A stretch of 41,586 bases of DNA from the NCBI GenBank assembly GCA_013152085.1, contig JAADHC010000060.1, forward strand, positions 1 to 41,586, in the 5' to 3' direction. Of this stretch, positions 31,082 to 41,123 are shown piece by piece; position 1 is the stretch's first letter, and each line of letters begins with the position of its first letter. Source of the stretch: Chlorobiota bacterium (GTDB lineage Bacteria > Bacteroidota > Bacteroidia > Bacteroidales > VadinHA17). The translations under genes and the position numbers were made by a program. The notes under the pieces were generated by a model that had not been told where the DNA came from, made no database searches, and was given only the letters and a program-made list of their open reading frames with translations.

Positions 31082-32022
31082 ATTTTCTCGGTTTTCCTGC
31101 CGGCGTAGTATTCTATCACCCAGATCACCAGGAATCCGATTACCATAATCGTAAAAGCAACAAAGACGGTATGGTCCCAGTTATCCGGCATAAATTTCCG
31201 GTACTGTGCAATCACCGGTGTTCCGTCAGCTTTGGTCACCACATGGCCAGCCGTATCCAGTTTATAAATGGCATTTTTCCAGGGCCAGAGGATATTCAGG
31301 GACCCGAAGATGAAACCGGTAAGGAGGGCTATGGTCTGATTCCTGAATTTATTTAACAACCATGAGAGAAAATGGGAGAAAGCCAGCAGGCCGACTACGG
31401 CGCCCAGTACCACGGGCAGCAGAACCCCGATATCCATCCGGTTTACAGCATGAATAAAGATCAGTTCGTAATTCCCCATGAGGATAAGGACAAAGGATCC
31501 GGAAAGTCCGGGCAGGATCATACTGCATACCGCAACGATACCGCTCAGGAACAGGTAAGCCGGCGAATCATTGGCATTGGCGGGTGAGAGATATGAAATT
31601 CCCACGGCAATAATCACACCCACCAGGCCGGAAAGTACCACAGGCAGGTTGATTTTTTCAATGGTTCGACCGACAAAATAGACCGAAGCCAGGATCAGTC
31701 CGAAAAAGAAAGCCCAGGTATAAACCGGATAAAATTTAAAGAGGTATTCAAGCAAACGGGCCAGCGAGAGAATACTGACACCAACGCCGGCAAATACGGC
31801 AACCAAAAAAACAAGATCGATATGGGCGGCAAAATCTTTAAACCTGCCTGAAAAAAGGAGCCTCACCGCCTTCAGGTCGAAAGATTTGAGGGCTTTCACC
31901 AGGCGTTCAAATATTCCGGTAATCAGTGCAATGGTACCCCCGGAGACACCGGGGATCACGTTAGCGGCGCCAATACCCAGGCCTTTTAAAAACCAGTTTA
32001 CATATTGCCTGGTGTCCGCCAT
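31078..32022 (-). CDS. DUF368 polytopic membrane protein, PopT-like lipid-carrier transporter
   Basis: A 314-residue inner-membrane protein with about eight or more hydrophobic helices. It has two copies of the family motif, NVIPGVSGGT (residues 21-30) and MILPGLSGSF (about 168-177), giving the internal two-fold repeat of DUF368. Members of this family were shown to recycle undecaprenyl phosphate across the membrane for cell-wall and glycan synthesis; function here is by family membership. A hydrophilic loop (residues about 250-285, KLDTAGHVVTKADGTPV) precedes the last helix. The gene sits between the ComA homologue (48 bp) and aroE (4-bp overlap). Confidence 0.9.
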   Translation of the reverse strand: MADTRQYVNWFLKGLGIGAANVIPGVSGGTIALITGIFERLVKALKSFDLKAVRLLFSGRFKDFAAHIDLVFLVAVFAGVGVSILSLARLLEYLFKFYPVYTWAFFFGLILASVYFVGRTIEKINLPVVLSGLVGVIIAVGISYLSPANANDSPAYLFLSGIVAVCSMILPGLSGSFVLILMGNYELIFIHAVNRMDIGVLLPVVLGAVVGLLAFSHFLSWLLNKFRNQTIALLTGFIFGSLNILWPWKNAIYKLDTAGHVVTKADGTPVIAQYRKFMPDNWDHTVFVAFTIMVIGFLVIWVIEYYAGRKTEKI

Positions 32023-32070
32023 AAGTGGATGCTCAGTTAGAGAATTTTGCTGCTAATTTATCAAAAAGGC

Positions 32071-32850
32071 TTAATTATTGGGTTGCAGATCTTCGGGCAG
32101 GAAGCGATAAAAAGTATCACCGCGTAAGCCAAGTCGCAGGGTTTCCAGGGAAATCACATCCAGCGGTGCTATATTTCCCACATTAACATTGGCTCCCAGC
32201 AATTTAATAAACCATACCTGCTGGCCTTTATTCGGAGCTTCCCAGATAACTTTATCAATATCCACATTCGTGATGATATCATCGATCAGGCTTCTGTTGG
32301 CACTTCCATCTTTATGGTACAAACCGATCGTACCGCTTTCGCGGGCCTCCCCGATCACTTTCCAAGATCCTGCTTCCAGTTCTGTTTTCATGTAATCCAC
32401 CCATACAGAATCGGACAGGGGAATATCGTCACTTTTGGTCCCCACCTCGGATAATACAGTCACTTCTTTTGAGAGCTGCCGTATATACTCCAGCTTTTCA
32501 TCGTGAGGGATAAACATAGAACCGTCCGAAACTTCGGCATACTTCATGCCAAATTCAGCCAGGTATTTCAACAGGTCATCAAACCGGTTCCGGATCACGA
32601 AAGCTTCAAAAAGCGTTCCTCCGAAATAGGTTTTAATTCCGGCATCGTTATAGATTTTAAGTTTTTCTTTCAGGTGCGGGATAACCAGGGATGTTCCGAA
32701 ACCCAGTTTTACCATGTCGGTATAATCGCCGGCAACCGATAAGAAATCTTCCGTTTCCCGCAGTGACAGGCCTTTGTCCATCACCATGGTGAGTCCGGAT
32801 TCCCGTGGTTTTTCTGACCTTTCGGGGATAAAGGGCAAATCATAGTTCAT
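32071..32850 (-). CDS. comA: Phosphosulfolactate synthase (ComA-family) homologue
   Basis: A 259-residue TIM-barrel protein from the ATG at 32850, which overlaps the end of the TPR gene by 11 bp; the longer frame from 32892 has no support. Family features are RESGLTMVMDKGLS at the start, DMVKLGFGTS, GIKTYFGGTLFEAFV, EVSDGSMFIP and LSEVGTKSD. The founding enzyme adds sulfite to phosphoenolpyruvate to give (R)-phospho-3-sulfolactate in coenzyme M synthesis. No other coenzyme M genes are near and the host is not a methanogen, so the product's use is unclear: sulfolactate, or a sulfonate precursor. It is translationally coupled to the TPR gene. Confidence 0.9.
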   Translation of the reverse strand: MNYDLPFIPERSEKPRESGLTMVMDKGLSLRETEDFLSVAGDYTDMVKLGFGTSLVIPHLKEKLKIYNDAGIKTYFGGTLFEAFVIRNRFDDLLKYLAEFGMKYAEVSDGSMFIPHDEKLEYIRQLSKEVTVLSEVGTKSDDIPLSDSVWVDYMKTELEAGSWKVIGEARESGTIGLYHKDGSANRSLIDDIITNVDIDKVIWEAPNKGQQVWFIKLLGANVNVGNIAPLDVISLETLRLGLRGDTFYRFLPEDLQPNN

Positions 32851-34267
32851 GCTTTCTGTTTTTATAGTATTCGATAAGCGTTTGCAATGCACGGTGATCC
32901 TGCAATCCGGTATTTCTTCTTAAATAGTAGCTATGACGTTCAAAATCAAGGATTAAACCATTCCTGAAAAATTGCAGTCCTTTCCGCTCCTCCCCGGTTC
33001 TGATGAGGAAAACGGCATAGCTGTAATGAAAATCGGAAAAACCGGGCATATCTTTAAGCACCTGACGGTAAAGCAGATGGATTTTATGATCGGGATGTAT
33101 TTCCTGACTGATATCGATTATTTTCTTCCGGAAGCTGATCCGGAAAGGATCTTCAACAGAGAGTCTTTCCAATGCTTTCAGTGCTGTTTCGGGTTTCCGG
33201 CGTTTTCTGAAATACCGATAAACATCGATCAGAAGGTTTTGATCCGGAGTATTACGATCAATGGCAGACTCGTAAACTGCAGACCCAATATCTTCACGTC
33301 CCAGACCTAGATAGATCCTGGCACTGAAGAAATCCAGATAATCCTTGTATTTTTCCGTAATAAGAATCTCAGGCGGAAGCAGCCGGAGCGCTTTTTTAAA
33401 ATCGCCTGTTTCGGAATAAACAGCCGATATAAACAGCCGTGCAAGTCCATCCGATAACGGATCGGGAACAAGTTCGTGAAAATATTTTTCTGCTTCGATG
33501 GTCAATTTCATTTTACCCATGATCCGGGCACGAACAAAATAAAACTCGATTTGATCGGGAAGCAAGGCAATGGCATAATCTATGGCTTCGAGGGCCTTCT
33601 TATAGTGGCCAATCCGTAATGCACCTGTCGCAACCAGGTACCACATCTCTCCCGAAAAAGGGTCTTCATCCAGAAAATTATCGATCCATTGTAACGCCAT
33701 CCTGGAATTGCCCATTGCATCCCAGGCGCTGAAGATTTCATATATCACCTCACTATCGCCGGGATAAAGCATCAGGGCCTGCTCGAAACAGACAAGTGCC
33801 TGAGGGAAAAAGTGATTATCGGCAAGCTGCTTTCCGGCGCGCATAGCCATATCCAGATCACCTTCCTCATCCATTTTCAGGGCACGGGCAAAGTAGTTAA
33901 AAGCCTTTTCATAATGATACAAACGCAAGTTCACCACACCCAGCAGGAAAATAATTTCCGGATTATCCGGTTCGATGCTTTCCAGGTATTTTAATATCTT
34001 CAGCGCATCTGTATTTTTGTTAATCCTGATCTGAAGATCGGCCTGCAACAATTTCAACGAGTTGGTAGCGGGATGCTGTGTCATGGCAGCATCGATGGCT
34101 TGTCCGGCTTTTTTATAATCTCCGGAGTCCAGATATGCATCGATCAGTTCTTCAAACTCGGCCACATCAAGGAAACGCACATGTCCGGTTTTGTGCATTT
34201 TTTCAAACTCCCGGAACAACCTGCGATGTTGTTCTTCGTCATACAATCCAAAAAAATCTTCTTCCAT
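32840..34267 (-). CDS. Tetratricopeptide-repeat protein
   Basis: A 475-residue, largely helical protein without a signal peptide. About ten TPR-like helix pairs are readable, for example PEIIFLLGVVNLRLYHYEKA, GEMWYLVATGALRIGHYKKA (with ALEAIDYAIALLPD after it) and FSDFHYSYAVFLIRTGEERK. The first 40 residues (EEDFFGLYDEEQHRRLFREF) are acidic and unlike TPRs. TPR proteins are scaffolds; the partner is unknown. It is the first gene of a probable operon TPR-comA-DUF368-aroE, and its last 11 bp overlap comA. A consensus -7 element lies 20 bp before its ATG. Confidence 0.88.
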   Translation of the reverse strand: MEEDFFGLYDEEQHRRLFREFEKMHKTGHVRFLDVAEFEELIDAYLDSGDYKKAGQAIDAAMTQHPATNSLKLLQADLQIRINKNTDALKILKYLESIEPDNPEIIFLLGVVNLRLYHYEKAFNYFARALKMDEEGDLDMAMRAGKQLADNHFFPQALVCFEQALMLYPGDSEVIYEIFSAWDAMGNSRMALQWIDNFLDEDPFSGEMWYLVATGALRIGHYKKALEAIDYAIALLPDQIEFYFVRARIMGKMKLTIEAEKYFHELVPDPLSDGLARLFISAVYSETGDFKKALRLLPPEILITEKYKDYLDFFSARIYLGLGREDIGSAVYESAIDRNTPDQNLLIDVYRYFRKRRKPETALKALERLSVEDPFRISFRKKIIDISQEIHPDHKIHLLYRQVLKDMPGFSDFHYSYAVFLIRTGEERKGLQFFRNGLILDFERHSYYLRRNTGLQDHRALQTLIEYYKNRKHEL

Positions 34268-34286
34268 TATCCAAAAATCAACATTA

Positions 34287-34294
34287 CAAAATTA
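34287..34294 (-). promoter_or_regulatory. -7 element of the TPR-comA-DUF368-aroE unit
   Basis: TAATTTTG on the minus strand, a full match to TAnnTTTG; transcription would start about 15 nt before the TPR gene's ATG. No clear -33. Confidence 0.45.
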
Positions 34295-34413
34295 ACATTA
34301 TTCCCGTCCATTGAAGAAAAGTTATTCACACCTTTCTGTTCATATTTCGGGAGATTTTACCCGTGAACAGGTCTTTCCAGTCCGTTATATCCGGAAAATA
34401 CATCCGGTATTTC

Positions 34414-35301
34414 CTAAGACGGATAAATTTCCCTGCGGGCAGCCAGCAGGGTATTTTTCAACAGGGAGACTATAGTCATCGGGCCCACACCACCGGGAAC
34501 GGGTGTGATATAAGTGCATTTTGGCGCCACCTGTTCAAAATCAACATCCCCGAGTAATTTCCAGCCCGATTTTGTCTTGTCCGATTTCACTCTTGTAATA
34601 CCGACATCAATAACCACCGCACCATCCTTTACCATACCGGCAGTCAGGAACTTTGCTTTTCCCAGTGCTGCCACGATGATATCCGCACTCCGGGTTATTT
34701 CTGCCAGATGCTGTGTACGGCTATGGCAAACCGTTACCGTACAATTTCCGGGATAACTTTTGCGGGAAAGGAGGATACTCATTGGTTTTCCGACAATATT
34801 ACTGCGACCAATCACCACACAATGTTTCCCCTCGGTCGGTATCCGGTAACGTTCAATCAACTCAAGGATACCGGCAGGTGTTGCTGAGATATAGGCAGGC
34901 AACCCGATCACCATACGGCCGACATTTACCGGATGAAAGCCATCCACATCTTTGGCCGGGCGGATGGCTTCGATAACTTTCTGTTCGTTGATATGCTGTG
35001 GCAACGGCAACTGCACAATCAGACCGTCGATCTCAGGGTCTTTATTGATCTCTGCAACTTTTTCCAACAGTTCATGCTCCGTGATGGTATCTTCATAACG
35101 GATCACAGTCGAATAAAATCCCACGGCACTGCAGGCTTTTTCCTTTCCGGCAACATAGGTTTCGCTGGCTCCGTCATGTCCGACCAGGATAGCAGCCAGG
35201 TGGGGGATTTTACCTCCCTGTTCCTTTATTTTATTTACCTCGGCAGCAATTTCTTCACGTACTGTGGCTGCCGTAGCCTTACCATCGATTATCCGGTACA
35301 T
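34414..35301 (-). CDS. folD: Methylenetetrahydrofolate dehydrogenase/cyclohydrolase
   Basis: A 295-residue bifunctional enzyme interconverting 5,10-methylene- and 10-formyl-tetrahydrofolate with NADP. Key parts: [12 protein letters not shown] with catalytic Lys (about residue 54), [13 protein letters not shown], the nucleotide motif [11 protein letters not shown] and the closing [11 protein letters not shown]. The length is normal. It lies 22 bp after ffh on the same strand with no room for a promoter, so both are probably on one transcript. Confidence 0.97.
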   Translation of the reverse strand: MYRIIDGKATAATVREEIAAEVNKIKEQGGKIPHLAAILVGHDGASETYVAGKEKACSAVGFYSTVIRYEDTITEHELLEKVAEINKDPEIDGLIVQLPLPQHINEQKVIEAIRPAKDVDGFHPVNVGRMVIGLPAYISATPAGILELIERYRIPTEGKHCVVIGRSNIVGKPMSILLSRKSYPGNCTVTVCHSRTQHLAEITRSADIIVAALGKAKFLTAGMVKDGAVVIDVGITRVKSDKTKSGWKLLGDVDFEQVAPKCTYITPVPGGVGPMTIVSLLKNTLLAARREIYPS

Positions 35302-35323
35302 ACTTTTCGTTTTTTTATCAGGG

Positions 35324-36652
35324 TTAGTGTAAACCGGGCATATTCATCATCCCGGAAAGTTTTTTCTTGTTGCTCATCAGTTTCATCATTTTCCGGGTTT
35401 CATTAAACTGCTTCATGAGCCGGTTTACCTCCGGGACGGAAGTTCCGCTGCCCTGCGCAATACGTTTCCGGCGGCTGCCGTTCAGCACCATGGGATTGGC
35501 ACGCTCTTCGGGCGTCATCGACCGGATAATGGCTTCAATCCCTTTAAAAGCATCATCATCAATATCCATGTTCTTAATGGCTTTACCCACCCCGGGGATC
35601 ATGGCTGCAAGGTCTTTGACATTTCCCATCTTCTTGATTTGCTGAATCTGTCCCAGGAAATCATCGAAATTAAACTGGTTTTTGGCAATCTTCTTCTGAA
35701 GTTTCCGGGCCTCTTCTTCATCAAACTGCTCCTGTGCTTTTTCGACAAGCGAGACGATATCTCCCATCCCGAGGATCCTGTCGGCCATTCGCTCCGGGAA
35801 GAAAACATCCAGGGCATCAACTTTCTCACCGGTCGACACAAATTTAATGGGTTTATTCACCACACTTCGTATGGTCAGGGCAGCACCCCCCCGGGCATCA
35901 CCATCGAGTTTGGTCAGCACAACCCCTTCATAATCGAGGCGGTCATTAAAAGTTTTGGCTGTATTCACGGCATCCTGCCCTGTCATGGCATCCACGACAA
36001 ACAAGGTTTCGTGGGGATTAACGGCTTGTTTTATGGACGTGATCTCTTTCATCATCTCCTCATCCACTGCCAGCCGGCCGGCCGTATCAATGATCACGGC
36101 AGAATATCCCTCTTTTTTTGCATGCCTGATGGCATTTTTGGCAATTTTCACCGGGTCTTTCACTCCCTCTTCGGTAAATACCGGCACCCCGGCCTGTTCG
36201 CCCAGCACTTTTAACTGGTTGATAGCGGCGGGCCTGTAGATATCCCCGGCTACCAGCAAAGGCTTCTTACTCCTTTTTGTTTTCAGCAGGTGGGCCAGTT
36301 TTGCAGCAAAAGTCGTTTTACCGGAACCCTGCAATCCGGCAATCAGGATAATGGCAGGGTTGGCTTTAATATTAATATCAACCGCTTCGTTGCCCATGAG
36401 TTCAGCCAGCTCGTCATGAACAATTTTGATCATAAGCTGTCCCGGCTGCACCGCAGCAATGACATCCTGTCCCAGGGCTCTTTCCTTAACACGATCGGTA
36501 AAGGTTTTGGCGATTTTATAATGAACGTCGGCATCGAGAAGGGCACGACGAACCTCTTTGAGGGTTTCGGCAACATTGATCTCGGTAATCCTGCCCTGCC
36601 CTTTGAGGAGTTTAAATGACCGCTCCAGCCTGTCCGTAAGGTTTTCAAACAT
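35324..36652 (-). CDS. ffh: Signal recognition particle protein
   Basis: A 442-residue SRP54-type GTPase that delivers nascent membrane and secreted proteins to FtsY. N domain about 1-90; G domain with P-loop [24 protein letters not shown] and the [10 protein letters not shown] closing loop. The M domain (about 320-442) is methionine-rich ([19 protein letters not shown]) with the RNA-binding [13 protein letters not shown]. All family motifs are intact. It is followed at 22 bp by folD. Confidence 0.97.
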   Translation of the reverse strand: MFENLTDRLERSFKLLKGQGRITEINVAETLKEVRRALLDADVHYKIAKTFTDRVKERALGQDVIAAVQPGQLMIKIVHDELAELMGNEAVDINIKANPAIILIAGLQGSGKTTFAAKLAHLLKTKRSKKPLLVAGDIYRPAAINQLKVLGEQAGVPVFTEEGVKDPVKIAKNAIRHAKKEGYSAVIIDTAGRLAVDEEMMKEITSIKQAVNPHETLFVVDAMTGQDAVNTAKTFNDRLDYEGVVLTKLDGDARGGAALTIRSVVNKPIKFVSTGEKVDALDVFFPERMADRILGMGDIVSLVEKAQEQFDEEEARKLQKKIAKNQFNFDDFLGQIQQIKKMGNVKDLAAMIPGVGKAIKNMDIDDDAFKGIEAIIRSMTPEERANPMVLNGSRRKRIAQGSGTSVPEVNRLMKQFNETRKMMKLMSNKKKLSGMMNMPGLH

Positions 36653-36682
36653 GGTTTAACCGTTTGTTTTTAAAAATATCTG

Positions 36683-36690
36683 CAAAAATA
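36683..36690 (-). promoter_or_regulatory. -7 element of ffh-folD
   Basis: TATTTTTG on the minus strand, a full consensus match about 30 bp before the ffh ATG. The expected -33 position carries CTG rather than TTG. Confidence 0.4.
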
Positions 36691-36714
36691 ATAAAAAAGA
36701 CGGCCCGCAGGAAT

Positions 36715-38508
36715 CTACATTCGTTCCGGCAGATCGATCCCCAGCAGATACATAGCCCGGTAAATGGTTTTCTCTACCTGCACGGCCAGTGCGATCCTGA
36801 AACGGCGCGCCTCGACGGCAGGCTCATTCAGAATCGAATAATCGTGATAAAACTGGTTAAAAGCTTTAACTATCTCATACACATAATTCGCCAGTAACGA
36901 AGGATTCATCATTTCGGCTGCGTCATCAAGAACTCCCGGGAAACGCATTAAAGACCTCATCAGGAGGATTTCTTTATCATTCGGAAGATACCCGCTCCCG
37001 GGTTTTTCATCTACGGGAATACCCCGCTCTTCCGCTTTCCGCATCACCGAACGTATCCTTGCATAGGTATATTGAATGAACGGGCCTGTATTTCCGTTAA
37101 AATCAATAGATTCACGGGGATTAAAAGTCATATTCTTTTTGGGATCCACCTTCAGGATAAAATACTTCAGAGCTCCCAGACCAACTTTTCTGAAAACGTC
37201 CTTTTTTTCATCATCTCCCAGCGTATCGAGTTTTCCAAGTTCATCACCCATTTCGCGGGCGGTCTTTTTCATCTCACCGATCAGGTCATCGGCATCCACG
37301 ACGGTTCCTTCGCGCGATTTCATTTTCCCTTCGGGGAGTTCGACCATACCGTATGAAAGGTGATACAGGTTATCGGCCCATGGATATCCGATTTTTTTCA
37401 GTATAATTTTCAATACCTGGAAGTGATAATTCTGTTCATTTCCGACCACATAAATATGACGGTCAAAATGGTAATCATCGTATCTGATTCTTGCCGTACC
37501 CAGGTCCTGTGTTATATAGACGGCCGTACCGTCTGAGCGCAGGAGTAGTTTTTCGTCGAGGCCTTCGCCGGTAAGGTCTGCCCAGACGGAGTTATCCTCA
37601 CGCCTGTAAACATACCCTTTTCTCAAAGCATCCAGGACAATCTCCTTACCAAGCTTATAGGTTTCGGATTCATAATAGATCTTATCAAAAGAGACACCCA
37701 GCTCGGCATACGTTTCACCGAACCCGTCATAGACCCAGTTGTTCATCTGTTTCCACAATGCAATGGTATCGGGGTCACCTGCCTCCCATTTCCGCAGCAT
37801 TTCCTGTGCTTCCTGCATCAAAGGAGCTTTGCGGCGCGCTTCATCCTCTTTCATCCCGCCGGACACCAGGGATTCAATTTCCTTTTTGTAATGCTGTTCA
37901 AACATAACATACAGGTCACCCACCAGGTGGTCACCTTTCTTACCGGCTTTTTCCGGTGTAATCCCTTTTCCCCACTTTTGCCATGCCAGCATGGTTTTAC
38001 AGATATGGATACCGCGGTCGTTGACAATGTTTGTTTTAATGACCTGGTATCCACGGCTCCCGAGAATCCTTGAGAGGGCAAAACCGATCAGGTTATTCCG
38101 TATATGACCGAGATGCAGCGGTTTATTAGTATTGGGTGAAGAATATTCTACCATATACACAGGCTGATTCTCCATCGGTTCCTTACTGCCGGGGACAGCC
38201 GAATCTGACAATTCATCCAGCACCTTTACCCAGAAACCTTTCGAAAACTCCAGGTTAAGAAAACCTTTCACCGTATTAAAATCAGCAATCCAATCGATTT
38301 TATCCCGTAGATAACCTCCGATAATTTTACCCGTCTCTTCAGGAGATTTTCTCAGGATCTTCACCAAAGGAAAGACAACCAGTGTTATATCTCCGGAGAA
38401 TTCACGCCGCGTATCCTGGATCTGGAGTGCTTCGGGAGGGAATGGTTGCAGGCTTTTTTCGTCCAGATACCGGATTACCGTATCCCTTATTCGTTTTTCA
38501 ATATTCAT
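36715..38508 (-). CDS. argS: Arginyl-tRNA synthetase
   Basis: A 597-residue class I synthetase charging tRNA-Arg. The N-terminal additional domain (about 1-110) precedes the HIGH-type motif HLGHIRNN (about residue 133) after VEYSSPNTNKPL. The second signature KMKSREGTVV appears in KMSK position. The C-terminal anticodon-binding domain begins near 470 (FIQYTYARIRSVMRKA) and ends LLGIDLPERM, the usual ArgS terminus. The length is normal. It is monocistronic by layout, with a consensus -7 element upstream. Confidence 0.97.
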   Translation of the reverse strand: MNIEKRIRDTVIRYLDEKSLQPFPPEALQIQDTRREFSGDITLVVFPLVKILRKSPEETGKIIGGYLRDKIDWIADFNTVKGFLNLEFSKGFWVKVLDELSDSAVPGSKEPMENQPVYMVEYSSPNTNKPLHLGHIRNNLIGFALSRILGSRGYQVIKTNIVNDRGIHICKTMLAWQKWGKGITPEKAGKKGDHLVGDLYVMFEQHYKKEIESLVSGGMKEDEARRKAPLMQEAQEMLRKWEAGDPDTIALWKQMNNWVYDGFGETYAELGVSFDKIYYESETYKLGKEIVLDALRKGYVYRREDNSVWADLTGEGLDEKLLLRSDGTAVYITQDLGTARIRYDDYHFDRHIYVVGNEQNYHFQVLKIILKKIGYPWADNLYHLSYGMVELPEGKMKSREGTVVDADDLIGEMKKTAREMGDELGKLDTLGDDEKKDVFRKVGLGALKYFILKVDPKKNMTFNPRESIDFNGNTGPFIQYTYARIRSVMRKAEERGIPVDEKPGSGYLPNDKEILLMRSLMRFPGVLDDAAEMMNPSLLANYVYEIVKAFNQFYHDYSILNEPAVEARRFRIALAVQVEKTIYRAMYLLGIDLPERM

Positions 38509-38529
38509 TCCGGTGTTTTAAAATTGCCG

Positions 38530-38537
38530 CAAAGTTA
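38530..38537 (-). promoter_or_regulatory. -7 element of argS
   Basis: TAACTTTG on the minus strand, a full TAnnTTTG match, giving a leader of about 17 nt before the argS ATG at 38508. The -33 position has TGG. Confidence 0.5.
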
Positions 38538-38582
38538 ACACAGATGGGTGAAATTCCATCAGTATAAGCATCGAAAAACAAA

Positions 38583-39515
38583 TTATTCCGGAGGGTACCC
38601 TGTTATAAAGTTCACAAGTAATCCCAGCTTATAAACATCCATCAGGAACAGGGACGGAATTGATCCGCTGAGGTTTTTCTTTAAGACGGGCAAAATCCCT
38701 GTTAAAAGTGTACTTATTAAACGTTTATGCAAAAGGAGCCGGAAGCGACAATAAACCCTGGCCAAACGGATACTTTTAACCGTCGCTGATTGACACCCTT
38801 CCTGCATGAGGATGGTGGCCAGAGTACCCACTGCATCAGCGGTTTTTTCAAGGAACAGGTCTGCATCATCCAGCCCGTCATGCATTAAAGGAATATCTGT
38901 GTGTATTACCGGGATCCCTGCCTGCTGCAGGGCAATGCCGAAAAAAGTATCCTCATGCCCATAGCCCGGATGCAGTGACTGAAAAAGTATCCCGGGAAAC
39001 AGGGAGGCCGGTACCAGAAAATGAAAGGTAGTAAATGATTGCCAGGGATTTCCTGACCGTTTTTCAGCAGGAACAGATTCTCTTTTTCTGCCATATTTCC
39101 ATCGCAATACCCTGGTTGTATCTGAAGGCTTTTCAGGCAGGTATACGGTCATCCCCGTGATGACGCTATTTCCGTCGAAATGTTCAAGCATCTTCGATAC
39201 ATACCGTGAATCCGTGAGCTGTGCATCACAATCCATAAACAACAGGGCTTCATACCTGGCCAGTGAAGCCAGCCGGTTTCTTGCAGCTGCACGACCGATG
39301 TTGACAGACATGGTGTGGCAAAAAACATGTTTGCCATCGGCAAGATTCCGGTATACCTTTGTCCACGGGTCACCCGAAGCATCGTCAAGAATAATGATTT
39401 CAAAGGGAACTGTTAGTTTTCCGGCCTGGTTTTTGAGTTCCTCTGTCAGTGTGGAAATATCCCACCGGAAGGCTGGGATCAATATTGACAAAGAAGGTAT
39501 GTCTCTTTCGGCCAT
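38583..39515 (-). CDS. Family-2 glycosyltransferase
   Basis: A 310-residue GT-A enzyme. I start at the ATG at 39515 (MAERDIPSLSILIPAF), because family members begin just before the SxLIPxx strand; the frame extends nine codons further upstream. Nucleotide-sugar motifs are IIILDDASGD and LFMDCDAQL (the DxD equivalent), with an N-I-GRAAARN stretch typical of GT2 and an acceptor-side GHEDTFFGIALQ with ED in place. No membrane helices are evident except a weakly hydrophobic C-terminus, so it is cytoplasmic or peripheral. Donor and acceptor are unknown. A TTATTTTG -7-like element (39547-39540) precedes it. Confidence 0.88.
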   Translation of the reverse strand: MAERDIPSLSILIPAFRWDISTLTEELKNQAGKLTVPFEIIILDDASGDPWTKVYRNLADGKHVFCHTMSVNIGRAAARNRLASLARYEALLFMDCDAQLTDSRYVSKMLEHFDGNSVITGMTVYLPEKPSDTTRVLRWKYGRKRESVPAEKRSGNPWQSFTTFHFLVPASLFPGILFQSLHPGYGHEDTFFGIALQQAGIPVIHTDIPLMHDGLDDADLFLEKTADAVGTLATILMQEGCQSATVKSIRLARVYCRFRLLLHKRLISTLLTGILPVLKKNLSGSIPSLFLMDVYKLGLLVNFITGYPPE

Positions 39516-39552
39516 GTTGAAAAATGCGATAAGAAGCTTCAAAATAAGAAAC

Positions 39553-39560
39553 TATCTTTG
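39553..39560 (+). promoter_or_regulatory. -7 element of thioredoxin-fold protein gene
   Basis: TATCTTTG, a full TAnnTTTG match. Transcription would start near 39566, about 36 nt before the ATG at 39602, which argues against the upstream TTG at 39563 as start. No -33 was found at the right distance. Confidence 0.45.
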
Positions 39561-39601
39561 TATTGTCAAAATTGCATAGTATCAATAAAAAAATCAAACG
39601 C

Positions 39602-41014
39602 ATGAAACAGAAATCTTTATGGGCAATGCTGTTATTCCTGGGTTTTTCCGTGGGAATAAAAGCACAGGGATATGAGATAAAAATCATCTTTCACCATTTG
39701 CAGGATACTTCTGTGTACCTGGGGTATCATTTCGGCGATAAAAAATTTGTCAAAGACACCCTGCATCTTGACCGGTATGGTATGGGCGTGTTCCGTGGTG
39801 ATGAAACTTTACCCGGGGGCGTGTACCTGCTGGTGATGCCCAACATGCGCTACCTGGAGTTCCTGGTAGATGACAACCAGCATTTTACCATCGAAACAGA
39901 CACTACGGATTTTCTTAAAACGTTACATTTTAAAGGATCTCAAACGAATACCGATTTTCTTGCCTACCAGTCAAAACTGGTTGAGCTAAACCGGAAACTG
40001 CAGGAATTAAACCGGAAGGAAAGGACACTGAAAAGCCAGCCGGACTCGCTGAAAGCCGTGCGCAATCGTATTGAAGAAATCAATCAAAAGACGAGGGCAT
40101 TAAATGAACAGGTGATCGCTTCGCATCCGGGCAGTTTCCTGGCACACCTGGTAAGTGCCATGACACCCCCGATAGTACCGGACTTTGAAATTCCTGAAAA
40201 CAGTGCCAATCCCGATTCGGTGCGCTGGGTGATGAATTATCAATACCTGCGTAATCATTATTTTGATGATGTTGATTTTTCAGACGACCGGTTGCTGAGA
40301 TCACCGATTTTGTACAACCGGTTGACACAATATTTCAATAACATCCTGCTGCAGACTCCCGACTCACTGATCCCCGAGGTTGACCGGATTATTGAAGCTT
40401 CGCGTGCCAACAAAGATGTTTACCAGTACGTTGTGATCACGCTGCTCAACCATTTTCAACGGGCTACGGTCATGGGACTGGATGAGGTATACGTTCACAT
40501 TGCCGTTAAATATTACCTGACGGGACAAACCCCCTGGTCGGATTCCACTTTTCTGGCCGAACTGAAACAACGGGTGGAAAAGATCAAACCCAACCTGATC
40601 GGACACAAGGCCCATGACCTGAAGATGGAAACCATTACCGGTGAATGGGTCGATTTGTATGAAGTTAATGCGAAATATATTATCCTGTATTTCTGGGAAC
40701 CCAACTGCGGACACTGTAAAAAAGTCACCCCGATATTGTACAAAGACATCTACCTGAAATACCGGGATAAAGGGCTGGAAGTTTTTACCGTATATATTTA
40801 TGATAATCACAAGGAATGGGAGGATTATCTCAACGAACACGGTTATGACTGGATCAATGCATGGGATCCCAAGCAGCTTACCTATTTCCGGTACTATTAT
40901 GATGTATACAGCACACCGACGATCTATGTGTTAGACCGGGATAAAAAGATCATTGCCAAGCGCCTGGACATCAAAACACTGGAGAAATTTCTTGCCCGGT
41001 TATTCGGAGAATAA
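39602..41014 (+). CDS. Periplasmic thioredoxin-like protein (DUF4369/DUF5106-TlpA)
   Basis: A 470-residue exported protein. The signal peptide ends near IKAQ (residue 22). The N-terminal DUF4369-like beta domain (about 23-120: YEIKIIFHHLQDTSVYLGYH) is followed by a helical DUF5106-like part (about 125-330, with a coiled-coil-like KLVELNRKLQELNRK segment). The C-terminal TlpA/thioredoxin domain (about 335-470) has the active site WEPNCGHCKK (CGHC) and the cis-proline loop YSTPTIYVLD. Such proteins are abundant in Bacteroidota and act as periplasmic disulfide reductases or isomerases; the client is unknown. The frame extends to a TTG at 39563, but ATG 39602 gives the proper signal peptide. Confidence 0.92.
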   Translation: MKQKSLWAMLLFLGFSVGIKAQGYEIKIIFHHLQDTSVYLGYHFGDKKFVKDTLHLDRYGMGVFRGDETLPGGVYLLVMPNMRYLEFLVDDNQHFTIETDTTDFLKTLHFKGSQTNTDFLAYQSKLVELNRKLQELNRKERTLKSQPDSLKAVRNRIEEINQKTRALNEQVIASHPGSFLAHLVSAMTPPIVPDFEIPENSANPDSVRWVMNYQYLRNHYFDDVDFSDDRLLRSPILYNRLTQYFNNILLQTPDSLIPEVDRIIEASRANKDVYQYVVITLLNHFQRATVMGLDEVYVHIAVKYYLTGQTPWSDSTFLAELKQRVEKIKPNLIGHKAHDLKMETITGEWVDLYEVNAKYIILYFWEPNCGHCKKVTPILYKDIYLKYRDKGLEVFTVYIYDNHKEWEDYLNEHGYDWINAWDPKQLTYFRYYYDVYSTPTIYVLDRDKKIIAKRLDIKTLEKFLARLFGE

Positions 41015-41015
41015 A

Positions 41016-41029
41016 GCCGGACTTCCGGC
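41016..41029. terminator. Weak hairpin after thioredoxin-fold gene
   Basis: GCCGG-ACTT-CCGGC, 5-bp stem, with only ATATTTC after it. It may end the plus-strand transcript or serve the converging MarR gene, but lacks a good T-run. Confidence 0.35.
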
Positions 41030-41123
41030 ATATTTCTTCACCCTCAAAGCTATGATGGAGATAAAAACTTCTTAACCTGCACACGTATGACGGCTGCCTC
41101 ACCCTGATGAAAGTTTCCGTCAT

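Noticed and set aside
35639-36214. A 191-codon plus-strand open frame
   Set aside because: It is antisense to ffh.
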